From Flavobacteriia bacterium (GTDB lineage: Bacteria; Bacteroidota; Bacteroidia; Flavobacteriales_D; Crocinitomicaceae), in the NCBI GenBank assembly GCA_947446925.1, contig CANFHU010000018.1:1-55952 (forward strand): 55,952 nucleotides of DNA, in the 5' to 3' direction. This document shows, piece by piece, positions 16,728 through 25,564 of the stretch (the first letter of the stretch is position 1; the number at the start of each line of letters is the position of its first letter). The notes beneath the pieces are model-generated. The model searched no databases, was not told where the DNA came from, and worked only from the letters and a program-made list of their open reading frames with translations. The position numbers were made by a program, and so were the translations under genes.

Positions 16728-17606
16728 TTATTTCCCCTTCAAATCCATTGCTTTCAATGTATTAATCATCAACGACGCTATGGTCATTGGACCAACACCA
16801 CCTGGAACAGGAGAAATATACGCACATTTTGGTGCTACCTCATCAAATTTAACATCTCCCGCTAATCTCCACCCACTTTTTTTCGTAGCATCTTCGATGC
16901 GCGAGGTACCTACATCAATTACTACGGCTCCTGGTTTAATCATGTCAGCAGTCACAAATTCTGGTTGACCTAGCGCAGCAATTAAGATGTCGGCAGTTAA
17001 ACAGATATCGCGCAGATTTTGAGTATGTGAATGGGTTAATGTTACGGTACAGTTTCCTGGATTTGTGTTTCGGGTAAGCATAATGCTTAAGGGTGTCCCA
17101 ACAATATTCGAGCGACCAATAATAACACAATGTTTCCCTTCTGTTTGAATGCCATTTCTGTGCATTAACTCCAATATTCCTGCAGGCGTTGCGGATAAAA
17201 ATCCTGGTAAATTAAGTACCATATTCCCTACATTAAACGGATGAAAACCATCTACATCTTTTTTTGGATCAATAGCTAAAGTTACTTTCATCTCATCAAT
17301 ATGCGCTGGAAGTGGTAACTGTACAATAAATCCATCGATACTAGTATCTTCATTTAATTGCTGTACTCGGCGTAATAAAGTTTCTTCTGAAACAGAATCA
17401 TCGTATCGAATCAACGTGCTTTCAAATCCACATTCCTCACATGCTTTTACTTTCGCAGCTACATATGTCATGGAACCACCATCCGTACCAACTAAAATGG
17501 CAGCAAGATGCGGTATTTTTTTGCCTGCAGCCTTTCTGTCTTTCACTGCTTGTGCAAGTTCTTGCTTTATCGCAATGGCCGTAGCTTTTCCGTCGAGTAG
17601 TTTCAT
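16728..17606 (-). CDS. folD: Bifunctional methylene-THF dehydrogenase/cyclohydrolase FolD
   Basis: 292 residues, normal length. Visible family signatures: [14 protein letters not shown] with the catalytic Lys, [13 protein letters not shown], the NADP-binding [17 protein letters not shown] and the C-terminal [16 protein letters not shown]. It interconverts methylene-, methenyl- and formyl-tetrahydrofolate for one-carbon metabolism in the cytoplasm. Monocistronic, with a clear promoter box and terminator. Confidence 0.97.
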   Translation of the reverse strand: MKLLDGKATAIAIKQELAQAVKDRKAAGKKIPHLAAILVGTDGGSMTYVAAKVKACEECGFESTLIRYDDSVSEETLLRRVQQLNEDTSIDGFIVQLPLPAHIDEMKVTLAIDPKKDVDGFHPFNVGNMVLNLPGFLSATPAGILELMHRNGIQTEGKHCVIIGRSNIVGTPLSIMLTRNTNPGNCTVTLTHSHTQNLRDICLTADILIAALGQPEFVTADMIKPGAVVIDVGTSRIEDATKKSGWRLAGDVKFDEVAPKCAYISPVPGGVGPMTIASLMINTLKAMDLKGK

Positions 17607-17625
17607 GTGGGTCTGTTTTGTGGCG

Positions 17626-17633
17626 CAAAGATA
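17626..17633 (-). promoter_or_regulatory. -7 box of folD
   Basis: The minus strand reads TATCTTTG, 19 bases before the folD ATG. Confidence 0.6.
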
Positions 17634-17657
17634 CGATTTTGAATTTGAGATGAATTC

Positions 17658-17901
17658 CTACTCTTTGTAAAATAATAAATTAATTTCTTCCACTTTTTTC
17701 AATCCTTTATCCGCAGAAATTAAGGGTATATCAAAATACTGACTAGTTGCAGCAATTATACTGTCTGGTAATTTAGGCTGGTAAAATTTACGAAGAGTAA
17801 TAACCGATTTCTTAATTTCTTCATTAAGATCAATAACAATACAATCATCAATAAAAGAGTGTATTATTATTTGTATCCATTAAAAAGTTAACTCCACTCA
17901 T
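17658..17901 (-). pseudogene. VapC-like PIN-domain toxin remnant (frameshifted, internally deleted)
   Basis: The minus strand opens with MSGVNFLMDTN (ATG 17901), the standard start of Bacteroidota PIN toxins with the first catalytic Asp. It hits a stop after 17 codons. From about 17860 the next frame carries the toxin C-terminus: DDCIVIDLNEEIKKSVITL, KLPDSIIAATSQ with the second catalytic Asp, ISADKGLKKVEEINLLFYKE and stop at 17658. About 60 residues are missing in between. A normal PIN toxin has about 130 residues. The start overlaps the antitoxin end by 14 bases, as in intact loci. Confidence 0.8.
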
Positions 17902-18052
17902 TTCTTAATTATTTTTGAATTTCTAATGGAGACGCATCTAATTTAATGGATCCTTGATGTTTTTTTGCGTCAAATCCCTTCTTTTTATCAGAACTTTGCA
18001 CTGTTATTATTATTGTTTCTTTTGAAGTTCCTTTTTTAATTGTTGTTACCAT
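17888..18052 (-). pseudogene. VapB-like antitoxin remnant with premature stop
   Basis: ATG 18052 starts MVTTIKKGTSKETI, followed by KKKGFDAKKHQGSIKLDASP and LEIQK. This matches a short Bacteroidota antitoxin found before PIN toxins. A TAA at 17909-17911 interrupts the normal C-terminus, which continues in frame as LRNEWS to a second TAA at 17888. The middle (ETIIITVQSSDK) also looks shortened compared with intact relatives, from memory of the family. Confidence 0.7.
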
Positions 18053-18120
18053 TACTGTAAATTTACTTAATGAAAAGTACAAATAATATTGCTGAATTTA
18101 TGAATACTCGATAGCAACAG

Positions 18121-18149
18121 TTGTAAAATTTCTATTTATCGTATTTTTG
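18121..18149 (+). promoter_or_regulatory. Promoter of the LTA-synthase-like gene
   Basis: TTG at 18121-18123, 18 bases, TATTTTTG at 18142-18149; start codon 19 bases further on. Confidence 0.6.
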
Positions 18150-18168
18150 TTACTCAATAACTCCCTAC

Positions 18169-20034
18169 ATGTTCAAAAAACTAACCATTCATTTTTTAAA
18201 ACTTCTGATTTTTTGGATATTACTATTTGATTTTCAACGTATTAATTTTTCCCTTTTTCATTGGAGAAAATTTCAAAGTTCTACTTTTTTTGAATGGCTC
18301 CAATCGTTTGTTTTTTCAATACGTCTAGACCTTGGAATGGCAGGCGCTTTATGTATTTTACCAATCCTTTTTTTGAGTCTAAAGCTCATTTCTAATAAAC
18401 GTTGGATTTCCCGTACTTTTTATGCAATCTTTGTTTTTGAAATTAGTATTGTTTGCCTGATTCACAGTGGTGAAATCAATGTATATGATGAATGGAACCA
18501 CAAACTTACGTCGCGTGTATTTAAACATTTAGCAAATCCCGATGAAGTATTTCGAACAGCTGCTTGGAGCAATACTTTTTGGTATGTTTTCTTTTTTGCA
18601 CTAGAATTTTTTGTCGCCTGGAAAGGGATGCGCTGGCTATTTAAACTTGAACCAATTAAAATTCCAAAACATTGGGCAATTCGAACGCTTGCTTTTTTAG
18701 GGTCTTTTATCCTTTTTGGAGGAACTAGTTTCGTTTTATTACGCGGTGGATTTCAACAGATTCCATTGAATATCAATACCGCGATTTATTCAAACAATCC
18801 ATTGAACAATGACTTGTCCATCAATTCTACCTACAATTTTGCTAAAAGCTATTTATTATACAACCGTTCCGATATCGATATATTCCTGCCTAAAATGGAT
18901 ACCGTCGTTTCCAAACAATTAGTAAAAAAACTCTACGACTACCCAAAACAGCACACTAATTATTTCCTAACTAGACAACAACCAAACATTGTATTTGTAG
19001 TATTAGAAGGTTGGTCTGCCAATGCTATGGGATGTTTAAGCGAAACAAAAGGTGCCACACCAAATTTTGATAAACTTGCTTCGGAAGGCTTATTATTTAC
19101 AAATATACTTGCAGCAAGCGGCACTTCCGAAATTGGAAACTCAACAATTTTTAGTGGTTTTCCGGCAATTCCAGAAGTTTCTATCACCATGCAACCAGAA
19201 AAACACCGAAAAATAAGAAGCATTAACCAAGATTTAAAAGAACGTGGTTATTCGAGTTCCTACCTTTTTGGAGGAGATTTAAAATATGGTAATATTGGAG
19301 GATATTTAATGGACCATGGTTTTAATAAAGTAATTGATGAAAACAATTTACCTGACATTCCTCGTGGAAAATTGAATTACTATGACCCAGATGTTTACCG
19401 TTTTTTCTTACACGAAATCAAACAAGCAAAACAACCATTCCTACAATGTGTTTTTACTGGAAGTTCGCATTCACCCTACGACCATCCTGGTAGATCCATA
19501 CATAAATTCGATGGACCTGAAGCAGATTATATGAATGCGCTTATTTATTGTGATAAAGCAATTGGAAAATTTATACAATCCTGTAAAAAATTACCAAGTT
19601 ATAAAAATACCTTATTCGTATTTGTTGCAGATCATGGGCATGGAACCCCTGCCTATGAAAGTACACAAGTTAGTCCTTACTTTAAAATCCCGTTACTTTT
19701 TTGGGGAGAAGTAATTAAACCCGAATATAAACATAAGAAAATAAACACGATAGGCTCTCAAACGGACATCGCGACTACCCTACTCTATCAATTAGGCATG
19801 AATAGCAAGAACTACCCATGGAGTAAAGATTTAATGAATCCAAACGTACCGGAATTTGCATTATATTCCATCAACAGAGGGTATGGTTGGATGACGCCCA
19901 AAGGAAGCATGTTATTCCAAATGCAAAGTAATATTTACATAGAAGATATATTCGACCCTAAAATTCGGAAAGAAGAAATCAAAAAAGGAAACGCCTTGTT
20001 AAATGAGGTCTATCGTTATTATAAGAAGTTGTAG
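18169..20034 (+). CDS. LTA synthase-like membrane sulfatase/phosphotransferase
   Basis: 621 residues. About five membrane segments fill residues 5-195, then a periplasmic alkaline-phosphatase-superfamily domain follows: NIVFVVLEGWSANAMG with the metal-binding Glu, the ASGTSE segment with the presumed Thr nucleophile, GGDLKYGNIGG and FVADHGHGTP with the Asp-His metal ligands. Relatives transfer phosphoglycerol or phosphoethanolamine onto cell-envelope glycans or lipids. Gram-negative Bacteroidota lack lipoteichoic acid, so the true acceptor is unknown. Confidence 0.9.
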   Translation: MFKKLTIHFLKLLIFWILLFDFQRINFSLFHWRKFQSSTFFEWLQSFVFSIRLDLGMAGALCILPILFLSLKLISNKRWISRTFYAIFVFEISIVCLIHSGEINVYDEWNHKLTSRVFKHLANPDEVFRTAAWSNTFWYVFFFALEFFVAWKGMRWLFKLEPIKIPKHWAIRTLAFLGSFILFGGTSFVLLRGGFQQIPLNINTAIYSNNPLNNDLSINSTYNFAKSYLLYNRSDIDIFLPKMDTVVSKQLVKKLYDYPKQHTNYFLTRQQPNIVFVVLEGWSANAMGCLSETKGATPNFDKLASEGLLFTNILAASGTSEIGNSTIFSGFPAIPEVSITMQPEKHRKIRSINQDLKERGYSSSYLFGGDLKYGNIGGYLMDHGFNKVIDENNLPDIPRGKLNYYDPDVYRFFLHEIKQAKQPFLQCVFTGSSHSPYDHPGRSIHKFDGPEADYMNALIYCDKAIGKFIQSCKKLPSYKNTLFVFVADHGHGTPAYESTQVSPYFKIPLLFWGEVIKPEYKHKKINTIGSQTDIATTLLYQLGMNSKNYPWSKDLMNPNVPEFALYSINRGYGWMTPKGSMLFQMQSNIYIEDIFDPKIRKEEIKKGNALLNEVYRYYKKL

Positions 20035-20098
20035 ACGAAAGACATAAGACATAAGACATAAGACATAAGACGAAAGACATAAGACGGGAGATGAAAGA
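20034..20098. repeat. Heptanucleotide tandem repeat (GACATAA)
   Basis: About nine units of seven bases (GACGAAA, GACATAA four times, GACGAAA, GACATAA, GACGGGA, GATGAAA) start right at the stop codon of the upstream gene. Best example of the intergenic 7-base repeat family in this window. Confidence 0.85.
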
Positions 20099-20172
20099 CT
20101 TTATTTTATTATTTTCTTGATTGTCGCAAGAATGGTCTGTAATATTTTTATCTTTATTCCTCATTTACATCC

Positions 20173-21246
20173 ATGGAAAAGAAAATCAACATTCGCAATT
20201 TAACATTACCAGAATTACAAGCCGCATTTGTAGACATGGGAGAAAAAGCATTCCGTGCTAAACAAGTATATGAATGGCTTTGGAAAAAAAATAGTGGAAA
20301 TTTTAGCGAAATGTCAAATTTAAGTGTCCCTTTACGGGATAAATTAGAGGCGACTTTTTTCATCGATAAAATTATTCTAGACGACCAACAAATAAGTGCC
20401 GATAAAACCATAAAATGTGCGTTTGAAGTGGAACCAAACAAAGTGGTGGAAGGTGTACTAATTCCTACTACTTCCCGAACTACTGCCTGTATCTCTTCCC
20501 AAGTTGGTTGTAGTTTAGCATGTACGTTTTGCGCAACAGGAAAACTTAAATTATTACGTAACCTGACAGCAGGTGAAATAGTAGATCAGGTTGTCTATCT
20601 CAAAAATCAAGCGGAATCTCGTTATGGCCAAACACTCTCCAACATTGTGTATATGGGTATGGGAGAACCATTATTGAATTACAAAAATGTGTTACGTTCC
20701 ACTGAATTACTAACTTCGGAAGAAGGTTTAGGGATGTCACCAAAACGTATTACGGTTTCTACTGCCGGCATCGCAAAAATGATTAAACAACTAGGAGATG
20801 ATGAAGTCAAATTCAATTTAGCCTTATCACTGCATGCCGCAAATGATGAAAAACGAAATAAAATCATGGAAATTAATGAATCCAACAATTTAGAAACATT
20901 GAAGGAAGCATTGATTTATTTTCATGAAAAAACGGGTACACGTGTCACCTTCGAGTACATCATCTTTAAAGACTTCAACGATACCTTGATGGACGCTAAA
21001 GAACTTGCCGAATTTTGTAAATGCGTCCCTTGTAAAATCAACATCATCGAATACAATCCAATTGACGGAGAAAACTTCCAAAAAGCGGATGAAAAAGCAA
21101 CGAATGCATTTGCAGAATTTTTAGAAGCACGAAATCTAATCGTCAATATTCGTCGTAGTCGTGGTAAAGATATTGATGCTGCCTGCGGACAATTAGCCAA
21201 TAAAAATAAGACGATTGCAAAAGAAGAAAGAATTTTAAAAAAATGA
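20173..21246 (+). CDS. rlmN: Dual-specificity RNA methyltransferase RlmN
   Basis: 357 residues, normal length. The radical-SAM motif CxxxCxxC is Cys113, Cys117, Cys120 (GCSLACTFCATG). YMGMGEPLLNY and the C-terminal VNIRRSRGKDIDAACGQL, with the second catalytic Cys, are also present. It methylates C2 of adenine 2503 in 23S rRNA and A37 in some tRNAs. The stop overlaps the next start by four bases (ATGA). Confidence 0.97.
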   Translation: MEKKINIRNLTLPELQAAFVDMGEKAFRAKQVYEWLWKKNSGNFSEMSNLSVPLRDKLEATFFIDKIILDDQQISADKTIKCAFEVEPNKVVEGVLIPTTSRTTACISSQVGCSLACTFCATGKLKLLRNLTAGEIVDQVVYLKNQAESRYGQTLSNIVYMGMGEPLLNYKNVLRSTELLTSEEGLGMSPKRITVSTAGIAKMIKQLGDDEVKFNLALSLHAANDEKRNKIMEINESNNLETLKEALIYFHEKTGTRVTFEYIIFKDFNDTLMDAKELAEFCKCVPCKINIIEYNPIDGENFQKADEKATNAFAEFLEARNLIVNIRRSRGKDIDAACGQLANKNKTIAKEERILKK

Positions 21247-22370
21247 TTCAAAGGTACATTGCTCCTAAAATTAAAGAACACCTCGCTACCCATAATATAC
21301 TAGTATTGTTAGGTACACGTGGTGTGCAAAAATTTGAATTAGTAGCGAGTTGTATTGAAAATCAAGAAGACATTTTAGCCATAGATGCTTCAAAGAAAAA
21401 AGTTCGAAAAGAAATAGAAGCGCTAAAAACAGAAGGATACCTCTCCTATTTTGGATCCAAAAAATACATTCTTATTCGCGATGCCCAATACCTAGCGAAT
21501 TTGCAAGAAATCATTGAAGAAGTTCTAGATAAAAATGCGGCTATTAACCTCGTGTTACTATGTTCCTATGAACCAATTTTAGATCCTGTGCTCCGTGACG
21601 TTCTTCAAATGGAAGGATTAGAAATTCAAATCTTCCCACTGCTATTCCAAGAAATCGCCAATCAACAAGGTATCGTAGAATTCGACAAACGATTGGAGCA
21701 ACGCATCGTATTTGGTAATTACCCAAGTGTAGTATCAGACCCAGAATCCGCAGAAACGTTTTTGAATCAACTCGTCAAAGATGCTATCTTCACACAATTA
21801 AACCCGAATGAACGCATCAACAAAGGTCCAAAACTGATGAAAATGCTTCAGATTTTAGCGTTTGAAATCGGTCAGGCTATCTCCTATAACGATGTTGGTT
21901 TACGCTGTGGTTTAGATAATGAAACTGTAGAACGTTACATAGAATTACTAGAAAAAGCATATTTGCTAAAAAAAATTCCATGTTATTTTAATAATAATAC
22001 CTACGAATTGAAGAAAACACATACGGTTTACTTCCTTGACAACGGGATTCGAAATGCCATTATTAAAAATTTTCATGGTTTCGATTTGCGTAATGATATC
22101 GATGCTTTATGGAAAAATTGGTTGATTGCGGAACGACTTAAATGGAACGATTACAACGGTTTAAATGCAAATTATTATTTCTGGAAAACGCATACAAAAC
22201 AACAAATGGACTTCATCGAGGAACGGGAAGGTAAATTAATGGCATATAAGTCATTATGGGACAAACGTAAAAAACCAAAATTTCCAGCTAGTTTCAAAAA
22301 ATATTACCCAGAAGCAGGTTTATTTGCCCTAAATAGAACTACTTACTGGGGATTTTTAAGTAAAAAATAA
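21243..22370 (+). CDS. AAA/DUF4143-type protein with degraded ATP site
   Basis: 375 residues with the layout of AAA_14-DUF4143 ATPases: N-terminal P-loop region, a winged-helix-like middle (IGQAISYNDVGLRCGLDNETVERYIELLEKAYLLKKI) and the C-terminal nuclease-like DUF4143 part (VYFLDNGIRNAIIKNF, WKNWLIAERL, YYFWKTHTKQQMDFI). The Walker A motif reads GTRGVQKFEL where relatives have GxRQTGKTTL, and Walker B reads ILIRDAQYL instead of LFLDEIQ. ATP hydrolysis is therefore unlikely. Coupled to rlmN by ATGA overlap. Confidence 0.82.
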   Translation: MIQRYIAPKIKEHLATHNILVLLGTRGVQKFELVASCIENQEDILAIDASKKKVRKEIEALKTEGYLSYFGSKKYILIRDAQYLANLQEIIEEVLDKNAAINLVLLCSYEPILDPVLRDVLQMEGLEIQIFPLLFQEIANQQGIVEFDKRLEQRIVFGNYPSVVSDPESAETFLNQLVKDAIFTQLNPNERINKGPKLMKMLQILAFEIGQAISYNDVGLRCGLDNETVERYIELLEKAYLLKKIPCYFNNNTYELKKTHTVYFLDNGIRNAIIKNFHGFDLRNDIDALWKNWLIAERLKWNDYNGLNANYYFWKTHTKQQMDFIEEREGKLMAYKSLWDKRKKPKFPASFKKYYPEAGLFALNRTTYWGFLSKK

Positions 22371-22373
22371 ATC

Positions 22374-23165
22374 ATGAGTGCAAACGTTACAATACGATTA
22401 ATCATAGCCGTCTATAAAAACACGATATTTCTAAAAAAGGTATTAGACTCGGTAGAACAACAATCCTATCGTAATTTCGTAGTATCGATTGTCGAAGATG
22501 GAAATTCAGAAGTAATGCGCAATTTTGTGCAACAAATAAACTATTCCTTTTCGATTACGCATTATACGCAAGAAGATATTGGCTTTAGAAAAAACAAAAT
22601 TCTAAATGTAGCACTTCGAGAGACTAGTGAAGATCTATGTATTTTTATCGATGGTGATTGTGTTTTACATCGAAGTTACTTAAAAACGTATGTGAAATAC
22701 TTCGATTCAAATACCGTTTTATACGCAAAGCGGACCAATTTGGATGCGAAAACATCTGAAAAATTGTTGCAATCAAACAAAATTATTCCTTCCAAATGGG
22801 AAATGATACTAAATGGAAGTACACGTGTGGAAGATAGTTTCAGATTAACCTGGAAACCAATTAAATTCAAAAAAAATCCAAATATAATTGGCTGTAACAT
22901 GGCAATCCCTCTACATGTTCTGAAAACAGTAAACGGTTTTGATGAAGATTATGAAATTACTGGATTTGGAGAAGATTGTGATATCGAATGGCGCATAAAG
23001 AAAGCTGGATTTAAGTTCATCGATTTAAAATTTCATGTCGTGCAATTTCATTTATTTCACGAACGACCAGAACGCGAAGATCAAACTGCAATAAGTAAAA
23101 AAATGTATTTCCAAAAAATGGAAGTAGGAGAATTTTTTTGTAAAAATGGATTGATTAAAAGCTAA
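22374..23165 (+). CDS. Family 2 glycosyltransferase
   Basis: 263 residues, GT-A fold. IRLIIAVYKNTIFLKKVLDSV opens the domain, FIDGDCVLH is the DxD metal/nucleotide-sugar site, and NIIGCNMAIPLHVLKTVNGF with GEDCDIEWRI is the acceptor-side motif shared with galactosyltransferase-type GT2 proteins. Probably adds a sugar to a surface polysaccharide or lipid. It is the last gene of the rlmN operon (three bases gap) and its stop overlaps that of the convergent GT22 gene. Confidence 0.88.
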   Translation: MSANVTIRLIIAVYKNTIFLKKVLDSVEQQSYRNFVVSIVEDGNSEVMRNFVQQINYSFSITHYTQEDIGFRKNKILNVALRETSEDLCIFIDGDCVLHRSYLKTYVKYFDSNTVLYAKRTNLDAKTSEKLLQSNKIIPSKWEMILNGSTRVEDSFRLTWKPIKFKKNPNIIGCNMAIPLHVLKTVNGFDEDYEITGFGEDCDIEWRIKKAGFKFIDLKFHVVQFHLFHERPEREDQTAISKKMYFQKMEVGEFFCKNGLIKS

Positions 23166-24631
23166 TTTTCGCGATGCAATACATACACCGTATAGGTTTC
23201 GATCGGAGAAACTAGTTGCTTGAAAAATGTAATATTCCAAATAAAAGAACCAGAAGAACTCCCTATTATTTCTTTGTTCTTAAGAAAAAATGGTAATCGA
23301 TCCCCCGTCTTTACTGCCAATAATAAATTTCCTTTTTCTCTTTTTTCGACGTTCATAAGACATTCATAATCTGTCACTTGAAGTACCTGTAAATTAGGAT
23401 GCCGATAAAAATGGATTCCTTCATATGGATTTTTCTCTAAATAATACATTTTAGTAGGTGTTTTGAAAGAAAAATAAATGGTTTTGTATAAATCAATGGT
23501 AGGATTTAATGGCCGAATAGCTTGAACCAATGAGAATGAAATATTGAAAACAAGAAACAATAGAGCAATCCAATTAAATAATCTAAATTTTGTTAAGTCT
23601 ATCCGATATTTTTCATCCACCAAGCGAATACATTCTATTAATAAAAAAGGTAAAACCATTAAAATCGGAAAGAAAAAACGGAGTTCTTTGTGCGCAATCA
23701 AGAAATGAACACCAAGAAAAGAAACTAAACACCAAGTCAACACATCTTTTGGTTTCCAAAAAACATAAAACAAAACAGCTATTATATATACTAAACTAAA
23801 TGGCGCTATTCCCATTTTATATGCTTCTGTAAAGTAAAAAGTCCACGGTGCTTCTCCGAAAAAGGATGCGCGATTTTGAACTATATTATGGTTAAAATAA
23901 ATCTCTAAATAATTCCAAGAAGAAATCGTAAAGGATTCATAAAAAAGGCTATCCAAAAGAATTCCGAAAAGGAAAATAAGTACAAATCCTATACCTACAT
24001 ACAATACTATTTTTCTGCTAATCTTTTGAATCAATGCGCTCCAAGCAAATAATCCAAAGATCAAAAATATGCTCTGAAATCGAAATAAAAAGGAAAATCC
24101 TAATAAACAACCAATCCAAATATATTTCAAAAAGTCATTTTTATCTGTCTGTAAATAAATTACTAACGCAATAAAAAAAATGGAGCCTGACCAATTTTCC
24201 GAACTAAATCTAACCGAATTGAAAATTAAAAACCAAGTCAAAAAACTTAATAAAGTAAACCAACACTTTAATTTGTCGTTGGTAATTTTCAAGGACATGT
24301 ATTGATAAAATTTTAACAGCGAATAAAAAGCCAAACACGCAGAAATTATACGTAAAAAAAGTACAATGATAAATGGCGAAGTAATCGAAAACCAATGTAG
24401 TAGTCGATAGAGGATAATAACGATGAAAGGCTGAATTGTAGCTCTCATTTTCTCATGATACTCCCAAGGTAGATTTTCCGGTTGATTTAAATGCAATTTT
24501 AATCCCGCAAATTCCAAGAGTTGATAATGTTCATCCGCTTGATAATATCCAACGGAAAAAAATGCAGCGAGCATTAAGAGAAGAAAACTCAATGGAATAA
24601 TAAAAGATTTTCGAACTAATTTTTCAAACAT
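23162..24631 (-). CDS. Alg9/GPI-mannosyltransferase-like (GT22) membrane glycosyltransferase
   Basis: 489 residues with about ten membrane segments. The N-terminal loop ADEHYQLLEFAGLKL and the LPWEYHEKMRATIQP segment match the GT22 signature (D-E...Q..E ... WE....R....P). GT22 enzymes use lipid-linked mannose on the outer face of the membrane. In bacteria they act on lipoglycans or glycoproteins. It converges with the GT2 gene and both may serve the same glycan. Confidence 0.82.
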   Translation of the reverse strand: MFEKLVRKSFIIPLSFLLLMLAAFFSVGYYQADEHYQLLEFAGLKLHLNQPENLPWEYHEKMRATIQPFIVIILYRLLHWFSITSPFIIVLFLRIISACLAFYSLLKFYQYMSLKITNDKLKCWFTLLSFLTWFLIFNSVRFSSENWSGSIFFIALVIYLQTDKNDFLKYIWIGCLLGFSFLFRFQSIFLIFGLFAWSALIQKISRKIVLYVGIGFVLIFLFGILLDSLFYESFTISSWNYLEIYFNHNIVQNRASFFGEAPWTFYFTEAYKMGIAPFSLVYIIAVLFYVFWKPKDVLTWCLVSFLGVHFLIAHKELRFFFPILMVLPFLLIECIRLVDEKYRIDLTKFRLFNWIALLFLVFNISFSLVQAIRPLNPTIDLYKTIYFSFKTPTKMYYLEKNPYEGIHFYRHPNLQVLQVTDYECLMNVEKREKGNLLLAVKTGDRLPFFLKNKEIIGSSSGSFIWNITFFKQLVSPIETYTVYVLHREN

Positions 24632-24757
24632 GTAACGTATAAAATCCTCCTAAATTAAAGATATTCTTTACAAGTAGTTTATATTTATTCCTTGTTCCTG
24701 TGGTGCTTTCCACAGAAAGTTTTTACCTTTACGGCTACTTCATAAAAGCAATAAAGT

Positions 24758-25564
24758 ATGTCAAAATTTGATACCAAAGAAGAATTATTAGTTTCGATTC
24801 AATTGTTATTTAACAACTTAAAAATCGGAAAACTAAGCGAAGAGGATATGGAAACATTGGTGAATAGCACCCGTGAATTACACGAACGCACTCTCATTCT
24901 TAGATACAAAGCATACGAGCATAAAATTTATGGAGAAACTACTACAGAATTAAACGATGTTGTAATCCCAGAACCTGCTCACGAACACCTATTAGTAGAA
25001 CCTGAAATTCCTAGCATTGATCTTGAAAAGAAAGAAGTTGTTGTGGAACCAAAGCACGTAGAAACTCCTTCTTTCGATATGTCATTCTCTTTGTTTGACC
25101 AATTAGAGGAACCGCAAAAAGAAGAAGTAATACTACCAATGGAAACTAGCGTGGAAGAACCTGAAATTGAAATAGATAACTTTACAGTTTCAGAAGCATT
25201 AGAAAGTGTGGAAATAATTCCTACACCAGAAACAACTGCACCTACCATTGAAACATCTTCCGCTCCAAAAGATCTGTTCGACAAAATGTTAGAGCAAGAC
25301 AATTCGCTAGGAGCAAAATTAATGTTCTCTAAAATTGAATCACTACAAACTGCTTTTGGGTTAAACGAAAAACTGCAAATTATTCGTGAATTATTTAGAG
25401 GTTCTAGTGAAGATTATACACAAGCAATTCAAATATTGGATGTTCAACCAAACTTCGAACAAGCAAAAACAATTCTTAGCAACTTTACCCTAGAATATGC
25501 TTGGGAATTAGACACGCCAATAGCAATTGAATTCGTTCAAAAAATTGCACGTAGATATGCATAA
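24758..25564 (+). CDS. Hypothetical protein with acidic middle region
   Basis: 268 residues, soluble. A helical N-terminal domain (1-65) with LLFNNLKIGKLSEEDMETLV, an acidic Pro/Glu/Thr-rich linker (70-180), and a helical C-terminal domain (185-268) with QIIRELFRGSSEDYTQAIQI. I know this layout as a conserved Bacteroidota protein of unknown function. It overlaps the start of the M28 peptidase gene by eight bases. A TACCTTTA box about 25 bases upstream is its probable promoter. Confidence 0.75.
   Translation: MSKFDTKEELLVSIQLLFNNLKIGKLSEEDMETLVNSTRELHERTLILRYKAYEHKIYGETTTELNDVVIPEPAHEHLLVEPEIPSIDLEKKEVVVEPKHVETPSFDMSFSLFDQLEEPQKEEVILPMETSVEEPEIEIDNFTVSEALESVEIIPTPETTAPTIETSSAPKDLFDKMLEQDNSLGAKLMFSKIESLQTAFGLNEKLQIIRELFRGSSEDYTQAIQILDVQPNFEQAKTILSNFTLEYAWELDTPIAIEFVQKIARRYA

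Noticed and set aside
20034-20098. GACATAA array as a CRISPR or as a coding repeat
   Set aside because: Units of seven bases without spacers, located after a stop codon, with related arrays at other gene ends.
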